Shown here in pieces: positions 1 through 8,251 of a DNA stretch of 64,000 nt. The DNA comes from Lachnospiraceae bacterium (GTDB lineage Bacteria > Bacillota > Clostridia > Lachnospirales > Lachnospiraceae), in the NCBI GenBank assembly GCA_910575565.1, contig CAJTFL010000001.1, positions 124,001-188,000 of the forward strand, in the 5' to 3' direction. Positions within the stretch are counted from its first letter, which is position 1; each line of letters opens with the position of its first letter. Below the pieces are notes generated by a model that saw nothing but the letters and a program-made list of their open reading frames with translations, was not told the DNA's origin and ran no database searches. Both the position numbers and the translations under genes were made by a program.

Positions 1-1248
1 AATGACCTATTGGTAGATAGAAGAGGTGATTTGGTTCCGGAGGTAAGAAGAATTATTCAGGAACAGAAAAAACAAAAATTACAAGATGGAAATCAAGTAC
101 TGAAATTAATTGCTTATGAGGATGATAAAATTGGAGGTATGCGGGAGTTAACTGGTTACATTAATACGATAAAAGAACGGAAGCTGCTGGAGGATGCCAG
201 GATGAATAAAGAGACATATGGTTTGCAAGCACCTAAGGGGATTTTATTGTGTGGTATCCCGGGCTGTGGGAAATCTTTAGCTGCAAAACTGACGGCCCAA
301 ACGTTGGACCTGCCATTGCTGCAAATGGATATGGGAAATTTGATGGGTGGAATTCAGGGGCAGTCAGAAGAAAATATGCGCAAAGCCCTTGGCTTTGCTG
401 AAGCAATGGCTCCATGTGTACTATGGATTGACGAATTGGAAAAAGGATTTAGCGGCGCGAAATCCAGCGGGAATTCTGATGGCGGAACATTTAAACGAAT
501 GTTTGGTACATTGTTAAATTGGATGCAAGAAAATATGAAGCCTTGTTTTATCTTTGCAACAGCGAATGATATAGGAGGGCTTCCTAAAGAATTATTTCGG
601 AGTGGGCGGTTTGATGAATTATTTGCGGTGTATCTGCCCACAGCACAGGAATGTGCAGACATATTTTTGGCACGAGTAGAAAAAGCAGTTGAATCTACGA
701 AAAAATTTCGGAATAATTCTGCAAAAGGATCATTAATTGTTAAGGAAGCATTGAATACTGAGCTGTATTTGGAATTGATTAATACGTGCTTAATTAATGA
801 TAATGGGGTAAGGATAGTTATTGGTGCTGATATTCAAAAAATTGTTAATTTGGCTTTGGCAAATTTAAGCGAAGATTTGAGGGAAGAGGGATCGATAACG
901 CTAAAAGAATGGAAGGATGCATTAAGGGAAGAAATTCGGAATGCGTCAGTTTATGGTGACAGTCCTGAGAATATCGACAGTATTGCCATCGGATACTGTC
1001 GGATGCTTCGGAAAGGATTAAGGCCGACGGTAAAAATCCCACTATTTAAGACGAGAGATTACCATTGTGAAAATGCATTAAAGAATAAAGGGGATGGTGC
1101 GGATGGCCAGCAGATGATTTTGGCAGAGAATAAACCAATAAACTTGGAAAAGTATGATATAGCAGTGTATTCTTTGCTATATCCTAAAATCAATGAATGG
1201 GCATATGAAGTAGAACGATATGAACGTCAGAAATTATTGGAGGGATAG
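1..1248 (+). CDS. AAA+ ATPase of the Ycf46/FtsH-like type, 5' end outside the window
   Basis: The reading frame is open to base 1, so the true start lies upstream and the TTG at position 10 is not a credible start. Counted from that TTG, a Walker A motif (GIPGCGKS) sits near residues 82-89, Walker B (VLWIDE) near 137-142, a sensor-1 like FATAND near 183-188 and an arginine-finger region (RSGRFD) near 197-202. These are the parts of one classic AAA+ module of the Ycf46/FtsH/Vps4 branch. No FtsH protease HExxH follows in the same chain, but the next gene encodes a protein with one. The C-terminal 200 residues are helical and not recognised. It probably remodels or unfolds a partner protein with ATP. 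The gene is A+T-rich and lies 2 bases upstream of the next gene, so the two are probably co-transcribed. Confidence 0.8.
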   Translation, partial: NDLLVDRRGDLVPEVRRIIQEQKKQKLQDGNQVLKLIAYEDDKIGGMRELTGYINTIKERKLLEDARMNKETYGLQAPKGILLCGIPGCGKSLAAKLTAQTLDLPLLQMDMGNLMGGIQGQSEENMRKALGFAEAMAPCVLWIDELEKGFSGAKSSGNSDGGTFKRMFGTLLNWMQENMKPCFIFATANDIGGLPKELFRSGRFDELFAVYLPTAQECADIFLARVEKAVESTKKFRNNSAKGSLIVKEALNTELYLELINTCLINDNGVRIVIGADIQKIVNLALANLSEDLREEGSITLKEWKDALREEIRNASVYGDSPENIDSIAIGYCRMLRKGLRPTVKIPLFKTRDYHCENALKNKGDGADGQQMILAENKPINLEKYDIAVYSLLYPKINEWAYEVERYERQKLLEG

Positions 1249-1250
1249 AA

Positions 1251-1883
1251 ATGGCAATAACTGTAGGAACAATAGTAGCAGCTATGGTTGCTGTAGAAAT
1301 AGCTTGTGCAGCAGTTCAATGGTTCCGTGATTTGTGGGGAACGAAAGTAAATGCACCGGCTAGTTTATGTACGGCTGAGATGAGCACTACTGATCAGGAG
1401 ATGCAGGAAGAGACTAAGCATATTCTTAAAGAAGTATTTGGAGAAAATATTGCCGAGTCCATTCAAAGTTTAGATGCTGCGCAGAGAATTGTAAAGGCAG
1501 AGGAATTTATCGAAAAGCTTAAGGATGCATATGGTTTGGATGTAGAAGTTGAATTTTATGGGGAAAATAGGAGTCATTGCGGATTTTATAATAGCAAATT
1601 GAATACATTAAATTTAAATGTAGCTGATTTATTATCTAAAAATATGGATTGTACATATGAGTTTATTAATACGATTATTCACGAGCTGCGCCATGCAGTT
1701 CAATGGAAGGCAATTCAGGAGGATGGATTTTGGAATACAGATAAGGCAACTCGGATTAATTGGATGAATAATTTTGCAAATTACATACAGTATGGCATTG
1801 ATCCTAAGGGATATGCCCAGCAACCAGTTGAAGTTGATGCAGTAACATTTGTTGATGGGTGTTTGAAAGGGGTATTTAATTAA
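1251..1883 (+). CDS. Membrane-anchored zincin-like metallopeptidase
   Basis: A hydrophobic segment at residues 5-24 suggests an N-terminal membrane anchor. A zinc-protease signature HELRH is at residues 144-148, and an acidic PVEVDA motif at 192-197 offers Glu194 as the likely third zinc ligand, as in gluzincin-like folds (family knowledge). The 210-residue size suits a minimal zincin domain. The ATG follows a GGAGGGATAG ribosome binding site, and the gene starts 2 bases after the AAA+ gene stops. An AAA+ ATPase next to a separate membrane-bound HExxH protein recalls FtsH split over two chains, but the sequence is not FtsH. The substrate is unknown. Confidence 0.6.
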   Translation: MAITVGTIVAAMVAVEIACAAVQWFRDLWGTKVNAPASLCTAEMSTTDQEMQEETKHILKEVFGENIAESIQSLDAAQRIVKAEEFIEKLKDAYGLDVEVEFYGENRSHCGFYNSKLNTLNLNVADLLSKNMDCTYEFINTIIHELRHAVQWKAIQEDGFWNTDKATRINWMNNFANYIQYGIDPKGYAQQPVEVDAVTFVDGCLKGVFN

Positions 1884-2254
1884 TGGCAGATAGGACAAAG
1901 ATGAGTTTAGTACAGAAAAATAAATTAGAGGAATATTTAAAAGTTGAATTAAAATATAATGAAAAAGAAGTGATACAGGCAATTACTGCTGTTACGAATA
2001 TGGATGCACAGCTTCGTACAAAATTAATGGAGTACATTGCGACAAGAAGAATGCCTAATATAATAGCAGAAGGGATTTCGGTAATGGACTTGATAGAACG
2101 TCTGGAGATGAATCCAGTAACTGCATTTATCTCTATGGACTACTTAATAACAAATCCTGACGAAGCAAAGTATGTTCTTACAAGAAGAGAGGAAAGAATT
2201 GAAATTGATGAGGATATGATTAAAAAATTAAAATCTAAGAATAATCTTGTTTGA
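1883..2254 (+). CDS. Hypothetical 123-residue helical protein
   Basis: I do not recognise this family. The start overlaps the stop of the zincin gene (TAATG), so translation is probably coupled. The product is charged, predicted largely helical, rich in Lys/Glu, and has no membrane segment, signal peptide or cysteine motif. Its place inside the operon suggests it is an adaptor or substrate of the AAA+/zincin pair, but that is inference only. Confidence 0.6.
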   Translation: MADRTKMSLVQKNKLEEYLKVELKYNEKEVIQAITAVTNMDAQLRTKLMEYIATRRMPNIIAEGISVMDLIERLEMNPVTAFISMDYLITNPDEAKYVLTRREERIEIDEDMIKKLKSKNNLV

Positions 2255-2355
2255 ATAAATCTAATTTCAAGTATAAATTATTTCCTCCAATGAGAGAATC
2301 AAAAGGGAATTGTATATTGTATAATGGATATATAAAAAAGAAGGAGGATAGATAA

Positions 2356-2493
2356 ATGAAGGAGCGTTTGGTTTTAAGTTGTCTTGTAGAAGTATTGCCT
2401 GAAATCGCACTTGGCCTCACTGGTTTTACTGTGATTGGAGGTGCTGCATTATTAGCGGGTGTTTTTTTGGCTGATAAAATCACAGACAATTAG
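2356..2493 (+). CDS. 45-residue membrane peptide
   Basis: A short frame starts at ATG 2356, six bases after a very strong AAGGAGGATAG ribosome binding site, and stops at TAG 2491-2493. The product begins with MKERLVLSCL, has a Gly/Ala/Leu-rich hydrophobic stretch from about residue 16 to 39, and ends in a short charged tail (ADKITDN). A possible -10 box (TATAAT, 2320-2325) lies upstream, without a good -35. A terminator hairpin follows at 2539. It could be a small membrane partner of the neighbouring ATPases, a holin-like peptide or a type I toxin. None of these can be chosen from sequence alone. Confidence 0.5.
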   Translation: MKERLVLSCLVEVLPEIALGLTGFTVIGGAALLAGVFLADKITDN

Positions 2494-2538
2494 TGAACAA
2501 TAATAGTTCAGAAAAGGAAATACACTAGGGAAAACAGA

Positions 2539-2603
2539 GCTTAATCGGGCAGCTAATAGTTTTAAGATATAGCGGCTGCCCAATTAAGCATATGTTTTTT
2601 GGA
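2539..2603 (+). terminator. Hairpin terminator before the Hsp70-like gene
   Basis: A 15-base arm GCTTAATCGGGCAGC (2539-2553) pairs with GCTGCCCAATTAAGC (2575-2589) with one mismatch, followed by a T-rich run. It probably ends the upstream transcripts. A TATACT box at 2635-2640 could start a separate Hsp70-like transcript. Confidence 0.6.
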
Positions 2604-2660
2604 TTGAAGTTAAAATGAGAAGAATACAATTATGTATACTTTATAAAGGGGAAGCTACGT

Positions 2661-4559
2661 ATGAGAAAAATTATTGGTTTGGATATTGGACATTGTGAAA
2701 TAGCAGCGGCAACACCTGAGTATATGGATGGAAAATTTGTTGGAATTAGTAATCTTTATTTGGATGATAATAAAAATTATATTATTCCAGCGGAAGTGAT
2801 GTATCATGAAGAGCTTTTTCATTACTTTAAGGCATCTCCAAAATATTTTGATGAAATGATTTGCGGAGATAAGGCAAAGGTTAAACGCCGAAAGCTAATG
2901 GTTAATTTATTGGCCAAGGTAATTAAAGCAATAAAAACTTGTAATCCTTCTTCTGTTTCTCCAGAAGATCAAATATTACTTATTGTTGGCTGCCCCACAT
3001 CTGAAAAATGGACAGCAGAAGAAAATCGTAAGGAATATGAAAAATTAATCAAGTTTGCAACAGGTGTGGAGGAGGTAAGGGTTATTCCTGAGTCTCGGGC
3101 AGCTATGTTTAGTGCCTTGGCTGATGGCAAGGGGCGTATGATTTCCGCATATGGAGGGGCGATGGTATATGATTTCGGATCGTCTACAGTAGATTGTACT
3201 TATATGAAAACTGGTGAACGGTGTGTGGAAATGAGCTGGGATCTTGGCGCCAGGGAAATTGAAAAAAATCTGAGAAAGTTAATGTGCCAAAATGCAAGAG
3301 AAGTAGCTAAACAAAAAAATGTTGAACTTGCGCCTCAGAATAATTATACAATTCTTGAACGTAAATTACGTGCGGCAAAAGAAGCATATTTTAATGGTGC
3401 ATTAGATGAAGGTTCAAATCTTATTCCTTATAAATTTCCTTTGGCTGAAGGAAAAAAATTAACAGTTTATTTGGAGCTTAATGAAAATTCTATCCAAAAG
3501 GCATTGGAAGAAGGCATTGTTCTTCAAGCAGATCATGAAATAATTTCTGGGAACTGGAAAGCTTGTTGTAAAGAGTTTTTTCAGAAAAGCAAACAATATG
3601 TTGAGGAGAACAGGAGAGCTGTAAAGGAAATTGTTTTGACGGGAGGGGCAAGCAAAATGGATTTTGTGGTTGATTATGCCCATGAGGTGTTTCCAGAAGA
3701 ACATTACACAGTAACCTGTGCCAAAAACCCGAGTTTTAGTGTTTCATATGGCCTAGTATGGGTAGGTCTTGTGGATGAATTTGAAAAAGAGTGCATTTCC
3801 ATTGTGAAAAAGAATCTTATGAGCAAAGAAGCTGGAAAGGTTGAAAGCTTAAAAAATTCAATCAAAGAAAATATAATGGAAATGGTACGCCAAGCCATGT
3901 TAAGTGCTATAGAGAAGTGGGCAGAATCGATAAAAGATGAATCTTTGGATGAACTCCAATCCAGAATAGATCAAGAGCTGCACAGCAGAATATCAGATAT
4001 TCAGTTATTCAATAAAAAAAGTGTATCTAAATGGTCTAAGAATTTGATAAAAGAAATATATACCCGTTTGGAAGTGGAAGTTCAAAATAAAATTGGTGAA
4101 GCATTAGCCCAAAAAGTAAAAATGAAGGATAATGAGTGGAAGATGATGTTTCAAAAGTTAGAAGAGATGGATATAGGAATTGAGAAAATTATTTCTTGTG
4201 CTAATGTTGATTATATCTTTGACTGGAGAAATATGTTTAATCTTGTAACTAAGTATATAATAATTGATATGATGAATTCTTCATTAATACAACAACTATT
4301 TTTGCTTTTCGCGGGATATATGTTTGCAAACTCATTTTTGGGCAAAGATAGCAGATATGTTAAGCGTAATAAGATTGTACGGAAAGCAATAAAAAAACTA
4401 ATGGAAAAAGAAAGCGCATGGCGTGAAATACGATGCCGGTGTGATATAGAAATTGAATGTATTATAGATAAGCAGATTCAAAGAGATGCTATAGCAGCGG
4501 ATATTGAGAGTATTGCTGCGAAAGTTTACGAAATCATGACTTTAAAATTTGCCGTTTAG
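2661..4559 (+). CDS. Hsp70/actin-fold ATPase-like protein with a long helical C-terminus
   Basis: The N-terminal half carries the actin/Hsp70 nucleotide-binding pattern: phosphate-1 loop GLDIGHCEIA (residues 6-15), phosphate-2 loop VYDFGSSTVDCTYM (169-182) and adenosine motif IVLTGGASKMDF (324-335). The DnaK substrate-binding beta domain is missing. The C-terminal 230 residues are instead charged and helical with a hydrophobic stretch near 541-560, so the protein may touch a membrane. At 632 residues it is DnaK-sized, but only the ATPase half matches. ATG 2661 follows AAAGGGGAAG. It lies downstream of the AAA+ and zincin genes in the same A+T-rich block. It is probably a specialised chaperone-like or scaffold ATPase of an accessory system rather than housekeeping DnaK. 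Confidence 0.7.
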   Translation: MRKIIGLDIGHCEIAAATPEYMDGKFVGISNLYLDDNKNYIIPAEVMYHEELFHYFKASPKYFDEMICGDKAKVKRRKLMVNLLAKVIKAIKTCNPSSVSPEDQILLIVGCPTSEKWTAEENRKEYEKLIKFATGVEEVRVIPESRAAMFSALADGKGRMISAYGGAMVYDFGSSTVDCTYMKTGERCVEMSWDLGAREIEKNLRKLMCQNAREVAKQKNVELAPQNNYTILERKLRAAKEAYFNGALDEGSNLIPYKFPLAEGKKLTVYLELNENSIQKALEEGIVLQADHEIISGNWKACCKEFFQKSKQYVEENRRAVKEIVLTGGASKMDFVVDYAHEVFPEEHYTVTCAKNPSFSVSYGLVWVGLVDEFEKECISIVKKNLMSKEAGKVESLKNSIKENIMEMVRQAMLSAIEKWAESIKDESLDELQSRIDQELHSRISDIQLFNKKSVSKWSKNLIKEIYTRLEVEVQNKIGEALAQKVKMKDNEWKMMFQKLEEMDIGIEKIISCANVDYIFDWRNMFNLVTKYIIIDMMNSSLIQQLFLLFAGYMFANSFLGKDSRYVKRNKIVRKAIKKLMEKESAWREIRCRCDIEIECIIDKQIQRDAIAADIESIAAKVYEIMTLKFAV

Positions 4560-4567
4560 ATAGAGTT

Positions 4568-5037
4568 TTCTGCGATTGGCGATTCTATCCCAAAAATGGG
4601 TTGTGTGGTGATGAGCTTGGCTGGTCATACGATGCAGAACTGCGGATGTTGTGAATATCTGGCAGTGGATGTATGCGAGATTACGGCTGGAGATATAGAG
4701 CACTATGGAGACGATTACTCTTTGAGCACATAATCATTGAATCTGGAGTCAAGAGCATAGGCGATGTGCTTTCATGAGTTGTCTGTTGATGCGAACAGTG
4801 AAGTTGCTAAGCAGCTTGGAGGATGCTCATCCAACGGCTTTCCTTGATTATGAGAATCTGGAGGAAGTTCAGCTCGAAGGAAACAGCTGGTTTAGCATCG
4901 ATGTGGATGGGCGCGAATCAGAAGATTTTGTGGGTGTTAGAAGCATTCCTGTAAACCGAAGAAAAATGAAGATTAGGTTATTTAGGAAAGATGGCAACGA
5001 ACTGTTTAGTTTCTCTGCACCGTATGATATTGTATAA
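4568..5037 (+). pseudogene. Decayed coding sequence, unrecognised
   Basis: Several short stretches in different frames read like protein but are broken by stops. One ends in a segment containing EYLAVDVCEITAGDIEHY near 4650-4731. Another is the 87-codon frame 4774-5037, whose second half (from YENLEEVQLEG) looks coding while its first 25 codons do not. No start has a convincing ribosome binding site. The simplest reading is one or two genes eroded by frameshifts at the end of the A+T-rich island. I cannot name the family. From 5038 to 5239 nothing further is seen except the binding site of the next gene. Confidence 0.35.
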
Positions 5038-5239
5038 CTATCTGTTTGTTTTGAAGATCTAAAGGAGCATTGTGGAAATATTAATGCGGTCGGGGATGAT
5101 GGCATAACTTTGGCGAAAAAACCGTTTGCGAAGGGAAAACGACCGTTCACGGGGATAATCTTGCTAATGATAGAAAGTGGACGATGTACTAAGGAAGTTC
5201 CACTAACTGAACGATTTACATAAAAAGGAGACCTATGCC

Positions 5240-5950
5240 ATGCTAACCATTGCCGTCTGTGAAGATGAAACTTATTTTTCCGCCCATATCGCCAGGCTGG
5301 TGCACCGGTATCTGGCAAGCAAAAAGATCAAAGCATCCATTTCGTCATATTCCAATGGCGAAGCGCTCCTGGCTGCCGCGCAGAATTCGGACATTCTGCT
5401 GATGGACGTAGAACTTCCCGGTTTAAACGGCATGGAGGTTATCGGGCATTTGCGGGAGAGAGGGTGCAGGGTGGAGGTCATTTTTATCACCGCATATGAA
5501 AAGTATGTGTTTCAGGCCTTTGATGTGGATGCCGTTCATTATCTGTTGAAGCCTGTGGAGGATGAGAAATTTTTTTCGGCAATGGACAAGGCGGTGAAGC
5601 GCAGGGAGGCAAGCCGTGAGAGATTTCTTTTGCTGACGAAAAACGGCCTGACCACAAAGATTTTTATCAAAGACATTTTGTACTGCGAGGTGTATGACCA
5701 CAAGATTTTCATTGAAACCCTTTACGGGCGATTTTCCTACACCGGAACCCTTGGGTCTTTGGAGAAGCAGTTAAGCGGCGATTTCTTTCGATGCCACCGA
5801 AGCTATATCGTCAATATGATCCATGTATTGGACAGGAACGGCGAGATCGTGACCATGGCAGGAGGCGGCAGGATCTTTGTGTCCAGGAGAAGGCGACAGG
5901 AGTTTGAGCAAAGGCTTTTGGAAATGTGCAGGAGGGAGGGGATGGGATGA
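5240..5950 (+). CDS. LytTR-family response regulator (AgrA/VirR type)
   Basis: A receiver domain covers residues 1-125, with the acidic pocket CEDE at 7-10 and the phosphorylated Asp56 in LLMDVELPG. A LytTR DNA-binding domain fills roughly 135-235, including FFRCHRSYIVN. The length (236) is normal for the family. ATG 5240 follows AAAAAGGAGACC. The stop overlaps the start of the kinase gene (ATGA), so the pair is translated together. Such regulators bind paired direct repeats, and targets are usually nearby, but no AgrB/AgrD peptide genes are present. Confidence 0.92.
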   Translation: MLTIAVCEDETYFSAHIARLVHRYLASKKIKASISSYSNGEALLAAAQNSDILLMDVELPGLNGMEVIGHLRERGCRVEVIFITAYEKYVFQAFDVDAVHYLLKPVEDEKFFSAMDKAVKRREASRERFLLLTKNGLTTKIFIKDILYCEVYDHKIFIETLYGRFSYTGTLGSLEKQLSGDFFRCHRSYIVNMIHVLDRNGEIVTMAGGGRIFVSRRRRQEFEQRLLEMCRREGMG

Positions 5951-7257
5951 ATCAGCCGGGAACTTTGGATACGGTGTTTTTCGGGTGGTGGCTTTTGCTT
6001 AACGGGTGGATCCAATATCTGGAGATTGATTTTTTGTGCGGAGTCACCGGCAGGCCGGGGCGTAAGATTATTCCCCTGTGGATAGGGCTCAATGAGCTTT
6101 TCATCGGGGCAAAGCTTCTCATGGGGATGCCGGATGGCTTTCTTCTCCATATATTGCTTTTGCTCCTTTTTTGCGTCAGCTTTTTAAGGATTCCCTGGAA
6201 TATGGCGGTGGCGCCGTTAGTCATTATAGGGACGCTGTACACATTTATCGAGGGATATTCGGTAGTGTGTATGTACTGGGTTTCCAGGAATGCGGAATCG
6301 AAAGGGTATGGGGTTCTGCTGCAGATCCTTATTTCGGCCGTGCTGTTAGCAGTGTATTTTGGGATACTGAAACTGGTTAGGAGAAGGTATTCGGATGCCT
6401 TACAGTGGCCGGTTTTTTCTTATCTGTACGTGCTGCTGTTTCCCTGCGGTTTTATTGTGCTGCTGGTAAGGCTGGGATTGAAGCTGGGCAGCAGGGAGCT
6501 GGAACGGTATTTTTCAGCCATTGGAATTGACACTGGCGCTACGGTTTTTTTCATTCTCAGCGGAGCCATGGCGATATTTTTGATGATGATCAAAATCTTT
6601 TCCGTCATTGCCTGCCAGGCGCGGCAGGAAAACAATCTGGCGATCATGAAGGTATGGATGGAGGGGCAGAGGACGTATGTGGAGGAGGCAAAGGAAAGGA
6701 ACAGGGAATACGCCAAATTTCAGCATGATATGGATAACCATCTGCTGGTGCTGTCAGGGCTTATCCGGGAACAGGATTACGAGGGGGCGCAGGAGTATAT
6801 GGGCAGGCTACATATCCGAAGCCAGTCGTTTGCAGAGCTGCCGTCCACAGGCAATGGGGTTCTGGATATTCTGCTGAGGGAAAAGGTAAGTTATGGGAGG
6901 TGCAGTGGGATCCGGATTTCCTGCAAGGTGAGGATTCCGGAGGATTTTTATTTTGACGATATGGATCTGAGCGTTATTTTTGCCAATATCCTTGACAATG
7001 CCATTCAGGCGTGCGCTGCTGTCCGGTGTGAGGACAGGAAGATATCCATTGCGACCAAAACCCATGGGCGTTTTCTCGTCATTGAGTCTGCCAACAGCTG
7101 GCTTCCCGGGCCGGTGGAGGAAGGGATTGGGCTGACGAATATCCGGAATGTGGCGGCAAAATATCAGGGGACAGTTGAGCTGTCGAACACGGACAGGCAG
7201 TTTAAGGTAAGCGTGTTGCTTTGTGCTCTGAAAAAAAGCCTAGTACTGCGTTGCTAG
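5947..7257 (+). CDS. GHKL-domain sensor histidine kinase (AgrC-like)
   Basis: About six or seven hydrophobic segments occupy residues 1-220, as in polytopic peptide-sensing kinases. The H-box FQHDMDNHLL lies near residue 258, and the GHKL ATPase has an N-box ANILDNAIQA near 340 and a glycine box GIGLTNIRN near 394. I chose ATG 5947 because AGGAGGGAGGGG precedes it and it overlaps the regulator stop by one base. A start 21 bases upstream is in frame but lacks a site. It should phosphorylate the preceding LytTR regulator. The signal is unknown. Confidence 0.88.
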   Translation: MNQPGTLDTVFFGWWLLLNGWIQYLEIDFLCGVTGRPGRKIIPLWIGLNELFIGAKLLMGMPDGFLLHILLLLLFCVSFLRIPWNMAVAPLVIIGTLYTFIEGYSVVCMYWVSRNAESKGYGVLLQILISAVLLAVYFGILKLVRRRYSDALQWPVFSYLYVLLFPCGFIVLLVRLGLKLGSRELERYFSAIGIDTGATVFFILSGAMAIFLMMIKIFSVIACQARQENNLAIMKVWMEGQRTYVEEAKERNREYAKFQHDMDNHLLVLSGLIREQDYEGAQEYMGRLHIRSQSFAELPSTGNGVLDILLREKVSYGRCSGIRISCKVRIPEDFYFDDMDLSVIFANILDNAIQACAAVRCEDRKISIATKTHGRFLVIESANSWLPGPVEEGIGLTNIRNVAAKYQGTVELSNTDRQFKVSVLLCALKKSLVLRC

Positions 7258-7409
7258 AGCTTGTTTAGAATTTGCCGGATAAGATGCTTTTTTGGGAACA
7301 GAGTGCGGGCAAAGGGGTCTTGCTTTGGAAGGATGCTTTTGGACATAGCTTTCGGGTATGGCTTTCAGGGATGCACACATCCTTGCCGGAACGTAAGTTT
7401 AGCGCTGCA

Positions 7410-7754
7410 TTAAGCTCGCCAGATCCGGGAACTGCCGGTTAAGAGCCGCTCGCTCACGGACGGGGAAGAGGCGTAAGGATTTGCTTTGGCCGTCCTAAGG
7501 GTATTGGATATTTCTTCCAGTTTTTCTTCCATATTTTTTAATGTTTCCGCAGAGTTTTGTCCGGTATCCGCCCCAACCGCTTTCATCAGAAGCATCTCGT
7601 TTTGCAGTTGCTGCTGCTTGTTTTGTAAGCTGCTTACCGTATCGGAATTGCCGCCGGGTTTTTGGGGGTTCTTCTGGTTTTGATTTCGGTTTGCTTTGTT
7701 TCGCTCCATCGCTACGAGTGGATTAGTATAACCTGGTTTGATCTGTATGGACAT
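7410..7754 (-). CDS. Small coiled-coil protein, FlxA-like hypothetical
   Basis: The chosen start (ATG at 7754) follows GGAAAGGAGAGAAACAGG, a much better site than the start 42 bases upstream. The 114-residue product starts MSIQIKPGYTNP, has an Asn/Lys/Gln-rich segment, then a coiled-coil-like heptad region (LQNKQQQLQNEMLLMKA and KNMEEKLEEISNTLR). It resembles small cytoplasmic FlxA-like proteins of Clostridia, but this match is by general appearance only. It stands alone, convergent with the kinase gene. Confidence 0.6.
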   Translation of the reverse strand: MSIQIKPGYTNPLVAMERNKANRNQNQKNPQKPGGNSDTVSSLQNKQQQLQNEMLLMKAVGADTGQNSAETLKNMEEKLEEISNTLRTAKANPYASSPSVSERLLTGSSRIWRA

Positions 7755-7781
7755 CCTGTTTCTCTCCTTTCCGAATTGCTT

Positions 7782-7841
7782 CATTTCCGCGAGCAATGAG
7801 CCAAGTGCCGTGCTTGCACGTGCATTTGGCGAATGCCGCGA
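7782..7841. repeat. Dispersed REP-like repeat, copy 1 of 2
   Basis: A block of about 55 bases containing GAGCCAAGTGCCGTGCTTGC recurs almost unchanged at 19835-19893. It is palindromic (GCCAAGTGC / GCATTTGGC, one mismatch). It lies just upstream of the small coiled protein gene. The rest of 7842-8080 holds no gene I can support. Confidence 0.6.
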
Positions 7842-8081
7842 GGTATTTGACTGCCATATCTATCTGCATATCCTTGCCTGATTATCGGGAACGTTCCAAA
7901 CAAAAAAGCGTCCTGAAAGCCATACTGTCTATATCGGATTGGTGTTTTCGGAAAATAGAGGGAAACCGTGAACGGCTTTTGGGGGGACGTAAGCGGTCAG
8001 CGGGAAAGGGTTGCGGGCGAAAGATAAGCCAGATGCCCTCAGGATTGACGAAAAAATAGCAATCAAATAGCAATCCTGAAT

Positions 8082-8209
8082 GTGGTATACCACCAGATCA
8101 AAAAACTTGTCAAAAAATCTAAAAAAACACTACCATTTTCCCGGAATTTGTGATAAAATCAAGAAAAACTGGGATACCACTTACCTAAAACACCGGAAGT
8201 GGTATACAA
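8082..8209 (+). promoter_or_regulatory. Operator region of the hdr-frd operon (GntR-type palindromes)
   Basis: A perfect palindrome GTGGTATACCAC is at 8082-8093. A half-type site GGGATACCAC is at 8171-8180, and TGGTATACAA is at 8200-8209. The same TGGTATACCA core marks the prpD, gntR and malY-tct promoters. A likely -10 box (TAAAAT, 8154-8159) lies between the first and second sites, without a clear -35. The region 7842-8251 has no other feature. Confidence 0.65.
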
Positions 8210-8251
8210 CAGAGAAGGAGGTAAGCCCAATATAAGGTTGGGTGTGACGGT

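Noticed and set aside
7796..8059. 87-codon frame after the FlxA-like gene
   Set aside because: Starts in the REP-like repeat, has no binding site and an unlikely composition.
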